NCBI GenBank assembly: GCA_947450605.1
Contig: CANFWB010000002.1
Coordinates: 21,564-85,563 of the forward strand
Length of the DNA stretch: 64,000 nt
Reading direction: 5' to 3'
Source of the DNA: Burkholderiaceae bacterium
GTDB taxonomy: Bacteria; Pseudomonadota; Gammaproteobacteria; Burkholderiales; Burkholderiaceae
In this document: positions 25,218-34,199 of the stretch, piece after piece
Numbering within the stretch: position 1 is the first letter of the stretch
Layout: each line of letters starts with the position of its first letter
The notes under the pieces: generated by a model
Databases searched by the model: none
What the model was told of the DNA's origin: nothing
What the model saw: the letters and a program-made list of their open reading frames with translations, nothing else
Program-made: the position numbers and the translations under genes

Positions 25218-27506
25218 TTATTCCTTGTTTGGTAGGTTTATTTGCTGTTGCAATCCAGAAAGAATTGCTTCGGCGGTAATTGGGAGTTCACAAATACGAA
25301 CCCCAATTGCATCATCAATGGCATTGGCAATTGCTGGCGAAACTCCAAAGGTGGCGCTTTCGCCAACTCCCTTTGCGCCATAGGGCGCATTTTTTTGATA
25401 AGCCTGAACGATCTCGTTTTCAAAAATCAGGGGGAGATCATTGGTTCCTGGAATTTTGTAATCCGCAAAAGAGGCATTTGTCACCTGACCATGATCTAAA
25501 TTCATTTTTTCAAACAAAGTAAATCCCAATTGCATGATTGCGGCACCAGAAAGCTGAGTCTCAACGACCTTTGGATTGATTGCATTACCGCAGTCAACAA
25601 CATTAATCATCTTTGCTATTTTAATTTCACCAGACTCTGTATTGACTTCGAGTTCAACACCTGTTGCGCCAATCATCCAAAACGGTGTTGCATTTGTCGT
25701 TGACCCATCAGTTTTATCTGGCGGTGTATAAGTTGGTATATAACTGCCAAAGCCCACTAGAGTGCCGGCTTGCATGCCGTATCGTTTTATAAAAACTGCT
25801 TTCATGTCGCCATCGTAATTTGGGCCCAAACCCGCTTCGTTAGCCAGTGCCTGCTGCTTGTTTTTCAAATCTAGGGCCGCTAAGTGAACTGCATGCCCCA
25901 TATGAAAGGTGGATCTCGAGCCTAGGGTGGCCATATCGTATGGCGTGATATCGGTATCTGGGGTGGTTACTTTAATTTCTACGGCGGATACGCCCAAGAC
26001 CTCGGCTGCAATTTGTGCCATTGCGGTATCTGAGCCTTGGCCCATATCTACGGTTCCCATGGAAAGTATGTAACTTCCATCAGCGCCAAGAGTAATGATG
26101 GCGGTAGATGTAGTTGGCGCTACAACCGCTTTAAAGCCGATGCCAATGCCACGACCTCGTTTTACTATCCCTTCGCTTTGCTCAAGGGGGGTATCCCAAT
26201 GCATTCTGCTTGCAAGACGTTCTAATACAAGCTCAATTTCAGCGCCTTGCATCAATGTCCCAGTTGCTTGAGGGCGACCTTCTTTTAAAATGTTCTTGCG
26301 TCGAATAGTTAGTGGATCTAATTTGAGTTGGCGCGCAATGATGTCGATATGGCTTTCATAGGCCCAAACTAATTGTGGGATGCCAAAACCCCGGAGCGCT
26401 CCAGAAGGAGGTCTATTGGTATATAGGGCATATGAATCAATCTTAACGTTATCAATATCATATGGCCCCGCAGCAGTAAAGCCAGATTTTTGCGTAACTC
26501 GAGGCCCTATATCCGCATAGGCGCCGCCATTCCACCATACATCGCATTGCCTTGCAATAATTTTTCCATCCTTAGTCACTCCACTCTTAATTTTGAATGT
26601 AGTGGGGTGTTTGGTGATGGTGTAAAACTGCTCCTCCATGCTGAGCGAAACTTTCACCGGTCTTTTTGACAGCATAGCAAGCGCTACTACCAGTGCCTCT
26701 AATTTGATATAGAGCTTTGCTCCAAATCCGCCGCCTAAATGAGGGACCTTAACTTGGATTTGGTTCTCTCGAAAACCTAATAGGCGTGCAATTTCTAATT
26801 TGACGAACGATGGACTTTGCGATGCTGTGTAAATTGTAATTTGGTCATCAGTTGCTTGCGCCATGGAGACCATCGGCTCCAAAGGCGTGTGCATCACTTG
26901 CTGTGTTCGGAAGGTGTTTTCAATGACAAAATCAGCCTTGCTAAAACCCTCCTCAACATCTCCTCGCTTGAGGTGATAGTCAAGGGCAATATTGGTATTC
27001 TTTTTGCCAATAAGGTGTTTCAAATCTGGGAATGTTCCAGAGGGCTTTAAAACATCGTGAACAATTGCTTCCGAGGTCATTGCTTCGATTTCGTCATAAA
27101 CCGCTGGCAATTCCTCATAATCGACCTCAATGAATTGAGTGGCATATTCAGCTATATGGGGATCCTCTGATAGCACTACAGCAACAGGCTCACCTACATA
27201 GCGCACCTTTTCATGAGCAAGTATTGGTTGATCTAGAAATGCGGGACCAAAGTAGGGTTCGGGAATAATTTTAATAATGTCATCGATCGTGAAGACGGAG
27301 TGAACACCGGGAATTTTCTTTGCTGCTTCTGTATTGATGGATTTAATTAATCCATGAGCTACGGTACTTCTGAAAATTTTTCCATGGAGCATGCCCGGTA
27401 AGGTCAAATGATGTGTATAGATGGCTTGACCCGTCACCTTGGCCTTTGATTCCTTTCGCGGCAGTGATTTTCCAACTTGATTTGTGGGGGCTAAATTATT
27501 TGGCAT
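25218..27506 (-). CDS. molybdopterin-binding large subunit of a xanthine-dehydrogenase-type hydroxylase
   Basis: About 762 residues. It has PHLGGGFGAKLYIK for the cofactor, LRGFGIPQL (the XDH-type arginine segment), MGTVDMGQGSDTAMAQIAAEVLG and the catalytic Glu in KGVGESATFGVSP. The CODH-specific AYRCSFR motif is absent, so it is a ring hydroxylase type rather than carbon monoxide dehydrogenase. It hydroxylates an aromatic or N-heterocycle with water-derived oxygen. ATG at 27506 overlaps the FAD subunit by 11 bases; an ATG at 27551 with GAGGG upstream is an alternative. Substrate unknown. Confidence 0.94.
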   Translation of the reverse strand: MPNNLAPTNQVGKSLPRKESKAKVTGQAIYTHHLTLPGMLHGKIFRSTVAHGLIKSINTEAAKKIPGVHSVFTIDDIIKIIPEPYFGPAFLDQPILAHEKVRYVGEPVAVVLSEDPHIAEYATQFIEVDYEELPAVYDEIEAMTSEAIVHDVLKPSGTFPDLKHLIGKKNTNIALDYHLKRGDVEEGFSKADFVIENTFRTQQVMHTPLEPMVSMAQATDDQITIYTASQSPSFVKLEIARLLGFRENQIQVKVPHLGGGFGAKLYIKLEALVVALAMLSKRPVKVSLSMEEQFYTITKHPTTFKIKSGVTKDGKIIARQCDVWWNGGAYADIGPRVTQKSGFTAAGPYDIDNVKIDSYALYTNRPPSGALRGFGIPQLVWAYESHIDIIARQLKLDPLTIRRKNILKEGRPQATGTLMQGAEIELVLERLASRMHWDTPLEQSEGIVKRGRGIGIGFKAVVAPTTSTAIITLGADGSYILSMGTVDMGQGSDTAMAQIAAEVLGVSAVEIKVTTPDTDITPYDMATLGSRSTFHMGHAVHLAALDLKNKQQALANEAGLGPNYDGDMKAVFIKRYGMQAGTLVGFGSYIPTYTPPDKTDGSTTNATPFWMIGATGVELEVNTESGEIKIAKMINVVDCGNAINPKVVETQLSGAAIMQLGFTLFEKMNLDHGQVTNASFADYKIPGTNDLPLIFENEIVQAYQKNAPYGAKGVGESATFGVSPAIANAIDDAIGVRICELPITAEAILSGLQQQINLPNKE

Positions 27507-28368
27507 GGTTGACACCGTTGTTATAGGCTTCAAGAAGGGCACGTTTGACATAAACCCTCGCTAATTGGCGTTTATAGTCAGCACTACCAAGATGATCTGA
27601 AGTGGGATCGATTTCAGCTGAGACTAGATCTGCAGCTGAGGTGAGCAATGCTGGTGTTAATTCTTTGGTGGACAATCTATTTTCAAGTTCAATCAATCTA
27701 ACGGGGGTATCAGAAATTGAGCCCATAAATATTCTAGACGTGTCAATGTGATCGTCTTTAATAGTGAGATTAACCGCCACGCCTAATGCCGGCCAATCAT
27801 CTGCCGATCTGGTAGTGCACTTAACGTAGGACGAATAAGGGCTGATATTGGCAGGAAGTGAAATTTCATATATCAGTTCATTGGCCTCAAGACAGGTTTC
27901 GTAGTAGCCCAAATATAAGTTATCCACCGGAATAGTGCGCTTGCCCTCTGGGCTGATGGTTTGCACGTTGGCAGATAGGCAGCACAAGATTGGTGGCAAG
28001 TCCATATGTGGATCGCCGTGGGATAAGGCACCGCCAATTGTTGCAGAGTTTCGAACCCGAACATTCGCTAATTTAATCATTGCGCGGCAAATTACAGGGG
28101 CGTGAGTAGCAAGCAATGCCGAGTTTTCCAAATCTGAGAGTTTGGTAAGTGCGCCGATTTTGAGTTCGCCATTGGGTGCAACTTTGATATACGCGCTGTC
28201 CTTGATGTTGCGCAGACTAACCACTTGGGTAGGTGTAAATATTTGACTTTTCATCATCTGCATTAATGCTGTGCCGCCTGCAATGGATTTAGAGTTTTCT
28301 GGGTCGAGGCTGAGCAATTCAATAGCTTCATCAAAACTAGTGGGCTTTAATAATTCAAATGGCAACAT
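27496..28368 (-). CDS. FAD-binding subunit of a molybdenum hydroxylase (CoxM type)
   Basis: A 290-residue FAD subunit. The motifs are AGGTALMQMMK and RNSATIGGALSHGDPHMDLPPIL, where TIGG and the following segment bind FAD, and a C-terminal helical domain. No 4Fe-4S insert as in 4-hydroxybenzoyl-CoA reductase is seen, so a standard hydroxylase rather than a reductase is likely. It is upstream of and overlaps the large subunit, and follows CoxG by 15 bases. Confidence 0.93.
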   Translation of the reverse strand: MLPFELLKPTSFDEAIELLSLDPENSKSIAGGTALMQMMKSQIFTPTQVVSLRNIKDSAYIKVAPNGELKIGALTKLSDLENSALLATHAPVICRAMIKLANVRVRNSATIGGALSHGDPHMDLPPILCCLSANVQTISPEGKRTIPVDNLYLGYYETCLEANELIYEISLPANISPYSSYVKCTTRSADDWPALGVAVNLTIKDDHIDTSRIFMGSISDTPVRLIELENRLSTKELTPALLTSAADLVSAEIDPTSDHLGSADYKRQLARVYVKRALLEAYNNGVNHAK

Positions 28369-28383
28369 ACAATCTACTCTTTC

Positions 28384-28827
28384 TTAATTAAGAAAAGCAT
28401 TTTTCAAATTATTGGCAAATTGATTTTCAAGTTCTTTTGCTTTTGATCTTAAAACGGGCTGACCAAGGCCGCCCAGTTTTCCAGTTAACACAATATCAAT
28501 AGAGTAATCAATCACCGTCTCACCATCTAATTCACTCAAATTTGCCGTTGAAACCGTAGTTAAGCGTCCCACCAGCCCAATAGGATTACCCTCGGTCTTA
28601 GCAGTAATTTTCTGCGGAGAATGTAATTCGGTTATTTCGACAGTAATGGCAAACTTCATCTTGATGTAGGCAATCTTTGTCTCTAAGATTGCGCTGTATT
28701 TATTTGGTCCGATCTCGGTTAGATTTGTGACTCCATCGATGCAGGATGCAAAAAAGACGGGGTTGCTGAGTTTTTCAAAGACCGCGGAGATGGATGCTGG
28801 TACTTGGATCTTCCCGATAATATTCAT
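28384..28827 (-). CDS. CoxG-like SRPBCC protein
   Basis: A 147-residue START/SRPBCC-fold protein. It begins NIIGKIQVPASISAVFEKLSNPVF and has the family features FASCIDGVTNL and the GKLGGLGQPVLRSKAKELENQF tail typical of CoxG. CoxG anchors CO dehydrogenase to the membrane in Oligotropha; here it may anchor this hydroxylase or bind a hydrophobic substrate. It overlaps the hydrolase gene by four bases and precedes the FAD subunit. Confidence 0.86.
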   Translation of the reverse strand: MNIIGKIQVPASISAVFEKLSNPVFFASCIDGVTNLTEIGPNKYSAILETKIAYIKMKFAITVEITELHSPQKITAKTEGNPIGLVGRLTTVSTANLSELDGETVIDYSIDIVLTGKLGGLGQPVLRSKAKELENQFANNLKNAFLN

Positions 28828-29660
28828 TGATACGCCTTTGCTATTAGCGCCTTAAGACTTGCATTAATCTCAGTTGGGCATTCTATTGGGGTTAAGTGTC
28901 TTGCTTTGGGGATAATTTCTAGAGAAGAGTTTTTGATGTTCTCATGCATATAGTGAGCCATTTCGACTGGGGTTGCATAATCTTCTTCACCTACAATAAT
29001 TGCCGTAGGTAAATTCAAATCTTGAAGTGAGCCCCTGACATCAAATGCCCCCAGCATAGTGCAGGTTTCCTGAAAACACTGGACATTATTCGCCAAGAAA
29101 GTTTCAACTAGTTGCGATACCTCCTCGGGGTGCTTGTCGATAAAGGATTCTGAAAACCATCGGGTTTTTTGGAAGTCTATTAATGCTGCAAGCCCTTCAT
29201 TAATAGCCTTAGCGGCTCTTTCTGCCCATTTCTGCGGCGCATCATTTCCATACCATGCGGTGGTATCTATCAAGCCCAAGCCTTTAGCCCGCTGTGGGTA
29301 GTTAATTGCAAATGCAAGTGATACTGAACCCCCCATGGATGCACCAACAATGACGGCATCATCCCATCCCAGATGGTTTAAAACATCCTCTAGGTCGCTT
29401 GCAAAAAGCTCAATACTGTATTTTGTGATTGATTTGCTTGAGTTGCCATGTCCACGACAGTCAACAGTTAGTACATTTGCGCATTCCACTAATGCAGGGA
29501 TATTTTTTCTCCAGAAAATACCATCCATGGCAAGACTGTGAATGAGTACCAGGCGTCTATTGGGCATTTCGCTTGAGTTATGCAGGGTAAATGAAATTGA
29601 CTCCCCATCCCTTGTCCTGACTGCCCCCTTAATGATTGATTTGCCGCTTATGTCTGACAT
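28824..29660 (-). CDS. cytoplasmic alpha/beta hydrolase (3-oxoadipate enol-lactonase-like)
   Basis: A 278-residue alpha/beta hydrolase. The oxyanion/lid region is VLIHSLAMDGIFWRK, the nucleophile elbow GASMGGSVSLAFA (Ser near 109), the acid is in VGEEDYATP and the His in ARHLTPIE. There is no signal peptide, so unlike the other two hydrolases in this window it is cytoplasmic. It is the first gene of the molybdenum-hydroxylase operon. Its resemblance to enol-lactonase and amide hydrolases (such as NicD-type) suggests it opens or deacylates a ring product (inference). Confidence 0.82.
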   Translation of the reverse strand: MSDISGKSIIKGAVRTRDGESISFTLHNSSEMPNRRLVLIHSLAMDGIFWRKNIPALVECANVLTVDCRGHGNSSKSITKYSIELFASDLEDVLNHLGWDDAVIVGASMGGSVSLAFAINYPQRAKGLGLIDTTAWYGNDAPQKWAERAAKAINEGLAALIDFQKTRWFSESFIDKHPEEVSQLVETFLANNVQCFQETCTMLGAFDVRGSLQDLNLPTAIIVGEEDYATPVEMAHYMHENIKNSSLEIIPKARHLTPIECPTEINASLKALIAKAYQ

Positions 29661-29781
29661 TTATACCCTCACGATTTGCTGCCTGTATCCGTATATTTAA
29701 CCGTATTTTTTTTGCTAGCAGAGTCAATTTAAAGGCTAATTTATATGAGCGCCACTCAATTTAATTCATGCTCGATCTCAA

Positions 29782-29822
29782 AATAATCATTTGATAGTCT
29801 TTGATTCGAACTGAATAATCAT
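29782..29822. promoter_or_regulatory. direct repeats in divergent control region
   Basis: AATAATCAT occurs at 29782-29790 and again at 29814-29822, 32 bases apart, about three helical turns. It lies between the two divergent operons that start at 29660 and 29848, so it could be the operator of a shared, unseen regulator. The rest of 29661-29847 holds only AT-rich promoter-like sequence. Confidence 0.35.
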
Positions 29823-29847
29823 CCATATTCTTAAGGAGGGGGTGGCG

Positions 29848-30213
29848 ATGACCGATATCTTTGTGGCACGTTCCGATGAGCTTGAGGAAGGTGGGCGAGT
29901 GTTTGTTTCTTGTGATGTTGGAGATATCGGGGTTTTAAGGGTGAAGGGAAAATTACATGCTTTCTTGAATGTCTGTCCTCATCAGGGCGGGCCAGTTTGC
30001 TCGGGGATGCTTATTCACAGGGTGGAAGAGATCATTGCCGAGGACAAAACCTTTCAAGGCATGCGTTTTAATGAAAACGATATTAATGTTGTCTGCCCTT
30101 GGCATGGGTGGGAGTTTAACGTCGAAACAGGCAGGTGTGCTGGCGATGGGAAATGGAGCCTAAGGAGATTTAAGGTAGCCGAGAAAAATGGAGATATTCA
30201 TGTCACTGTCTAA
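29848..30213 (+). CDS. Rieske 2Fe-2S ferredoxin-like protein
   Basis: A 121-residue soluble Rieske protein. The 2Fe-2S ligands are in CPHQGG and CPWHGW, a Cys-His pair in each; the spacing between them is long (about 40 residues) because of an insert with HRVEEIIAEDKT. The ATG at 29848 follows AAGGAGGGGGT, an excellent ribosome site; a GTG at 29842 is possible. Rieske ferredoxins feed electrons to ring-hydroxylating oxygenases. No oxygenase is seen here, so its partner is elsewhere or it serves the amidohydrolase route indirectly. Confidence 0.88.
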   Translation: MTDIFVARSDELEEGGRVFVSCDVGDIGVLRVKGKLHAFLNVCPHQGGPVCSGMLIHRVEEIIAEDKTFQGMRFNENDINVVCPWHGWEFNVETGRCAGDGKWSLRRFKVAEKNGDIHVTV

Positions 30214-30553
30214 TATGTGCGAACCGGTGGCCGAAGTCCTTAATGTAGGTACCGTATCCCATCTTGTGGATGAGGTCAAGAACTCTGCAGGCGAGCTCGC
30301 AAAATCAATTCAAGAGCTACTTGCCTCCAATTTAGGTGGGGAATTGCAGAGCGCCGATTTCCATGAACTCATGGATGCCTTGCTTCAGTTTTACGGGTAT
30401 CAATTCGACCAAGGTGCCCCTACTACTGTCTTAGGTACCAGTAGCGTAGCAACCGCAACCGCTGTCTTGGTGACTGCTTCAGGGCTACTGAAATCTAGAA
30501 ATCTTGAAATATTTGAGCTGGGAATGTGGCAATCCTGGTCTGGAACTCGTTAA
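30200..30553 (+). CDS. small protein of unknown function in the Rieske/amidohydrolase operon
   Basis: About 117 residues starting at ATG 30200, inside the Rieske gene, with GGAG six bases upstream; ATG 30215 just after that gene's stop is an alternative. It is acidic, with predicted helices (VGTVSHLVDEVKNSAGELAKS) and a C-terminal Ala/Thr/Val-rich stretch (SVATATAVLVTASGLL) that could be a membrane or buried helix. I do not recognise the family. It starts an operon order Rieske, unknown, amidohydrolase, aldehyde dehydrogenase, which suggests a role with those enzymes. Confidence 0.65.
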   Translation: MSLSNMCEPVAEVLNVGTVSHLVDEVKNSAGELAKSIQELLASNLGGELQSADFHELMDALLQFYGYQFDQGAPTTVLGTSSVATATAVLVTASGLLKSRNLEIFELGMWQSWSGTR

Positions 30554-30565
30554 AAAGGATTGACC

Positions 30566-31783
30566 ATGGAATTTCGCTCTAGCAGTCCCGAATTTAATTA
30601 CACCATTAATGGTTTCCATACTGGTGAGCATCTTGCAAACGCACGTAAGCAGGCCGATGAAAGAGGGCTCGACGATGTTCTCATTGTTGACGTAGATTGT
30701 CATCATTATGAAACAGACAATTTTGCCGAAATCTTAGAATATATTGAGGATCCCGTTATTAAACAGGTAGCCATCAATACCTTCGCCTATAAAGGTGCAT
30801 CTGCCGTATTGTTTGACCAGCCAGGATATCAAGATATAGGTGGCAGAGTGCCTCGATATCAAGAACGCAAAAAGGAAGTGATTAATGAGACCGGGCATCC
30901 ACGTGAGGTTGAGCAAACTCTACGCTGGATGAACGCAATGAGTGTTGATTATGCTTGTATTTTTCCAACGCCAATGCTTTTTATGGGGCTACACCCACAA
31001 CATGATGTAGAGGTCGCTCTGGCCCGAGCATATAACCGCTGGCTTACTGAAAAGGTTTTGCCCTCTAATCCCAGAATTAGATCAATGCTATATCTACCCT
31101 TTAATGATCCCGAAGCAACGTATCAAATGGTCAAAGAGTATGCAGGAAAGCCTGGCGTTATTGGCTTTATGGTTGTATCCACACGGTATAAGCCAGTCTA
31201 TGACAACGCATTTATGAAGACATATGCATTATTAGAAGAAATGAATATGCCGCTTTCATTCCATGCGTCTTACCACTGGAATGATCAGTTGATTTCGATG
31301 ACAAATCGTTTTATTACTGCTCATGCTCTTGGTTTTACTTTCTTCAATGCGGTACATTGCGCTAATTGGGTGGTAAATGGACTGCCAGAGCGCTTTCCAA
31401 AATTAAAAGTGATATGGATTGAGTCTGGATTGGCTTGGATTCCTTGGCTGATGCAGCGTCTTGATAACGACTATCGTATGCGCACATCTGAGGCCCCGGC
31501 ATTAAAGAAATTGCCGAGTGAATATATGCGGGAGATGTATTACACCACCCAGCCCATGGAAATGGTAAATAATCGAGAGGCCCTAGAGCTGACTTTTAAG
31601 ATGATTAACGCAGATACCCAGCTTCTATATTCATCGGATTATCCGCATTGGGATATGGACCTACCAAGCACTATTTGGGACTTGCCGTTTTTATCAGAAC
31701 AGTCAAAGAGAAACATCTTGGGGTTAAATGCCAAGAGAATATTTAATCTTGATGTGACAACAACGTTGTCAAAGAAAAGTTAA
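30566..31783 (+). CDS. amidohydrolase-family (ACMSD-like) metalloenzyme
   Basis: About 405 residues, amidohydrolase_2 type. The metal site begins VDVDCHHYE (N-terminal Asp/His pattern), with His in FHASYHWND and the C-terminal SSDYPHWDMD carrying the catalytic Asp. Relatives include aminocarboxymuconate semialdehyde decarboxylase and gamma-resorcylate decarboxylase, so hydrolysis or decarboxylation is possible. ATG at 30566 has AAGGA upstream; a TTG at 30560 is not preferred. It is followed by an aldehyde dehydrogenase, the same order as in the 2-aminomuconate route, but no ring-cleavage dioxygenase is visible. Confidence 0.85.
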   Translation: MEFRSSSPEFNYTINGFHTGEHLANARKQADERGLDDVLIVDVDCHHYETDNFAEILEYIEDPVIKQVAINTFAYKGASAVLFDQPGYQDIGGRVPRYQERKKEVINETGHPREVEQTLRWMNAMSVDYACIFPTPMLFMGLHPQHDVEVALARAYNRWLTEKVLPSNPRIRSMLYLPFNDPEATYQMVKEYAGKPGVIGFMVVSTRYKPVYDNAFMKTYALLEEMNMPLSFHASYHWNDQLISMTNRFITAHALGFTFFNAVHCANWVVNGLPERFPKLKVIWIESGLAWIPWLMQRLDNDYRMRTSEAPALKKLPSEYMREMYYTTQPMEMVNNREALELTFKMINADTQLLYSSDYPHWDMDLPSTIWDLPFLSEQSKRNILGLNAKRIFNLDVTTTLSKKS

Positions 31784-31802
31784 TAGTCTAGGCCCATATC
31801 TC

Positions 31803-33278
31803 ATGTCAACACTTCAACAGTTTCAGATGTACATTGACGGTCACTTTGTCCCGTCAGTAACTGGCGCGCAGTTTGAGAGTCTTAATCCAGCAACTGGCAA
31901 ACCGTGGGCCTCAGTTCCGGAGGCTGGAATTGATGATGTAAATGCAGCAGTCAGCGCCGCAAGAAATGCTTTTGACACAGGGTCATGGGGAAAGTTGACC
32001 GGGACAGAAAGAGCGCGCTTACTAAGAAAGCTTGGAGATATTATTGCCAGGGATGCCGAATTATTAGCCAGTTGTGAATCCAAGGATAACGGCAAACTCT
32101 ATCGTGAAATGCTGGGACAGTGGAAATATATTCCTGAATGGTTTTATTACTATGCAGGAATGGCTGATAAGCTGCAGGGTGATACCATCCCATCGGATCG
32201 TAACAACTTCTTTATCTATACTCGCCGTGAACCCATAGGTGTTGTAGCTGCAATTACTGCATGGAATTCTCCTGGCCTCTTGCTGACTTTTAAGTTGGCG
32301 CCGGGATTAGCGGCAGGATGTACGTTTGTTGTTAAACCATCAGAACATGCCCCCGTATCCACTATTGAGTTAGCCAAAAGATTTGATGAGGCAGGATTTC
32401 CTCCTGGTGTGTTTAATGTGATTACCGGAGCAGGTCTCCCTGGTGCGGCTCTCGTAGATCATCCTGGGATTGATAAGGTTGCCTTTACTGGGGCGACCCA
32501 AACCGGTAAAAAAATAGCAGCATCAGCTGCTAGGAATTTAACGAGGGTGTCTCTGGAGTTAGGTGGTAAATCACCCAATATTGTTTTCGATGATGCCGAT
32601 CTAGATGTCGCAGCTAATGGAGCTATCGCCGGCATCTTTGGCGCAACAGGTCAAACTTGCATGGCGGGATCGCGGTTATTAGTGCATGAAAAAATTCACG
32701 ATGCATTAATGGATCGAATTCTTGCTAGAACTGCTCAGATCAAAATGGGTGACCCATTAGATGCTGATACTGAAATGGGCCCAGTTGCTAATGCCCCGCA
32801 GCTGGAAAAGGTGTTGGAATATATTGCAGTGGGTCTGCAGGATGGTGCCAATTTGGCCGCAGGTGGTAAGCAGGACGAGAAGTTAGGTCCTATGTTCGTC
32901 ATGCCGACGATATTTACTGGTGTGACTAATCAAATGCGGATTGCCCAAGAAGAGGTTTTTGGGCCAATATTGAGTGTGATTAAGTTTAAGGATGAAGACG
33001 AAGCTATTGCAATAGCTAATGACACACGATTTGGCTTGGCAGCAGCAGTCTGGACACAAAATATTCATCGTGCCCACCGAGTGGCGCATCAACTGAGGGC
33101 GGGTACCGTCTGGATTAATGCTTATCGTGTTGTATCTTTTCTCACGCCATTTGGCGGCTTTAAGGAAAGCGGCCTTGGTCGTGAGAATGGAATGGATAGC
33201 ATACGTGAATACACGGAAACTAAGTCAGTATATGTTGAGTTAACGGGCAAGCCTAGAGACCCATTTACTCTGGGTTGA
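31803..33278 (+). CDS. NAD(P)-dependent aldehyde dehydrogenase
   Basis: A 491-residue aldehyde dehydrogenase. The cofactor motif is FTGATQTGKKIA, the catalytic Glu is in LELGGKSPNIVFDDAD and the nucleophile Cys is in ATGQTCMAGSRL. It oxidises an aldehyde to an acid with NAD or NADP. It lies 19 bases after the amidohydrolase gene. A role in oxidising the semialdehyde made in this cassette is likely. Substrate specificity cannot be read. Confidence 0.93.
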   Translation: MSTLQQFQMYIDGHFVPSVTGAQFESLNPATGKPWASVPEAGIDDVNAAVSAARNAFDTGSWGKLTGTERARLLRKLGDIIARDAELLASCESKDNGKLYREMLGQWKYIPEWFYYYAGMADKLQGDTIPSDRNNFFIYTRREPIGVVAAITAWNSPGLLLTFKLAPGLAAGCTFVVKPSEHAPVSTIELAKRFDEAGFPPGVFNVITGAGLPGAALVDHPGIDKVAFTGATQTGKKIAASAARNLTRVSLELGGKSPNIVFDDADLDVAANGAIAGIFGATGQTCMAGSRLLVHEKIHDALMDRILARTAQIKMGDPLDADTEMGPVANAPQLEKVLEYIAVGLQDGANLAAGGKQDEKLGPMFVMPTIFTGVTNQMRIAQEEVFGPILSVIKFKDEDEAIAIANDTRFGLAAAVWTQNIHRAHRVAHQLRAGTVWINAYRVVSFLTPFGGFKESGLGRENGMDSIREYTETKSVYVELTGKPRDPFTLG

Positions 33279-33326
33279 TATCAAATGAGAATGGGGATCA
33301 ATTTTTCAAGAATCAGGGGTGCACCC

Positions 33327-34193
33327 ATGACTGCGGGTGCCAAATCAATTTTTCTGATTCTATCGCCCATTATTTTTTTAGTGATGGGTTGGTATACCTA
33401 TCATCAACTGATACCCATGATGGATGAAAAGATTTATGGTGCCTTCTATGGCGGGATGACGGCCGCTTTGGCAACGGCATTAGGAGCCACACCAGTATTA
33501 TTTTCTCAGCAATATAGCCAGAAGACCTACACCATACTTCTTGGATTTGGTGCTGGAGTGATGTTGGCGGCCTGCTCATTTTCCTTAATTATCCCTGGTT
33601 TGCAGCTTGCTAGGACGGGAGGATTGGGCTCATTCAATTCGGCCGTAGTAGTTGGTAGTGGCATCGTACTGGGTGCTCTGTTAATGCTATTTATGGATCG
33701 CTACATTCCTCATGAGCATTTTGATAAGGGTCGTGAGGGGCCAGATTCTGCGGCATTTAAGAGGGTCTGGTTATTTGTAATTGCAATCACCTTACATAAT
33801 CTGCCTGAAGGCCTATCAATAGGGTTAGCCTTTGCTGGCGCTAATTTTATGTCTGCACAAGCTTTAGCAATGGGTATTTCAATACAGGATATTCCGGAGG
33901 GGATGGTAGTTGCTGTGGCATTGAGGGCTATCGGCTATAGCCGCGTTGGCTCATTTAGTTTGAGTGTGCTATCGGGCTTAGTCGAGCCATTTGCAGCATT
34001 GTTGGGTATCTTGCTGGTTGGTTTTAACCCTGCATTGCTGCCAATAGGGCTTGGTTTTGCTGCAGGAGCAATGCTGTTTGTCATTAGCCATGAAATTATT
34101 CCTGAATCTCACAGGGGTGGCCGTGAACGCTATGCAACTACTGGGCTTGTCGTAGGTTTTGTGTTGATGATGTTTCTTGATACAACAGTTTGA
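33327..34193 (+). CDS. ZIP-family metal transporter
   Basis: About 288 residues with eight predicted membrane helices. The metal sites are HNLPEG and QDIPEG in helices 4 and 5, plus HEIIPE in a later helix, which identify ZIP transporters that import zinc, iron or manganese. A His-containing loop (YIPHEHFD) lies before helix 4. ATG at 33327 has AGGGGT six bases upstream; the frame extends to an ATG at 33285. It lies at the end of the operon, so metal for the amidohydrolase could be its purpose. This is inference. Confidence 0.87.
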   Translation: MTAGAKSIFLILSPIIFLVMGWYTYHQLIPMMDEKIYGAFYGGMTAALATALGATPVLFSQQYSQKTYTILLGFGAGVMLAACSFSLIIPGLQLARTGGLGSFNSAVVVGSGIVLGALLMLFMDRYIPHEHFDKGREGPDSAAFKRVWLFVIAITLHNLPEGLSIGLAFAGANFMSAQALAMGISIQDIPEGMVVAVALRAIGYSRVGSFSLSVLSGLVEPFAALLGILLVGFNPALLPIGLGFAAGAMLFVISHEIIPESHRGGRERYATTGLVVGFVLMMFLDTTV

Positions 34194-34199
34194 GGAGTC

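Noticed and set aside
25218-28368. Aerobic carbon monoxide dehydrogenase (coxMSL)
   Set aside because: The CODH active-site AYRCSFR loop is absent and the large subunit has the XDH-type LRGFG segment.
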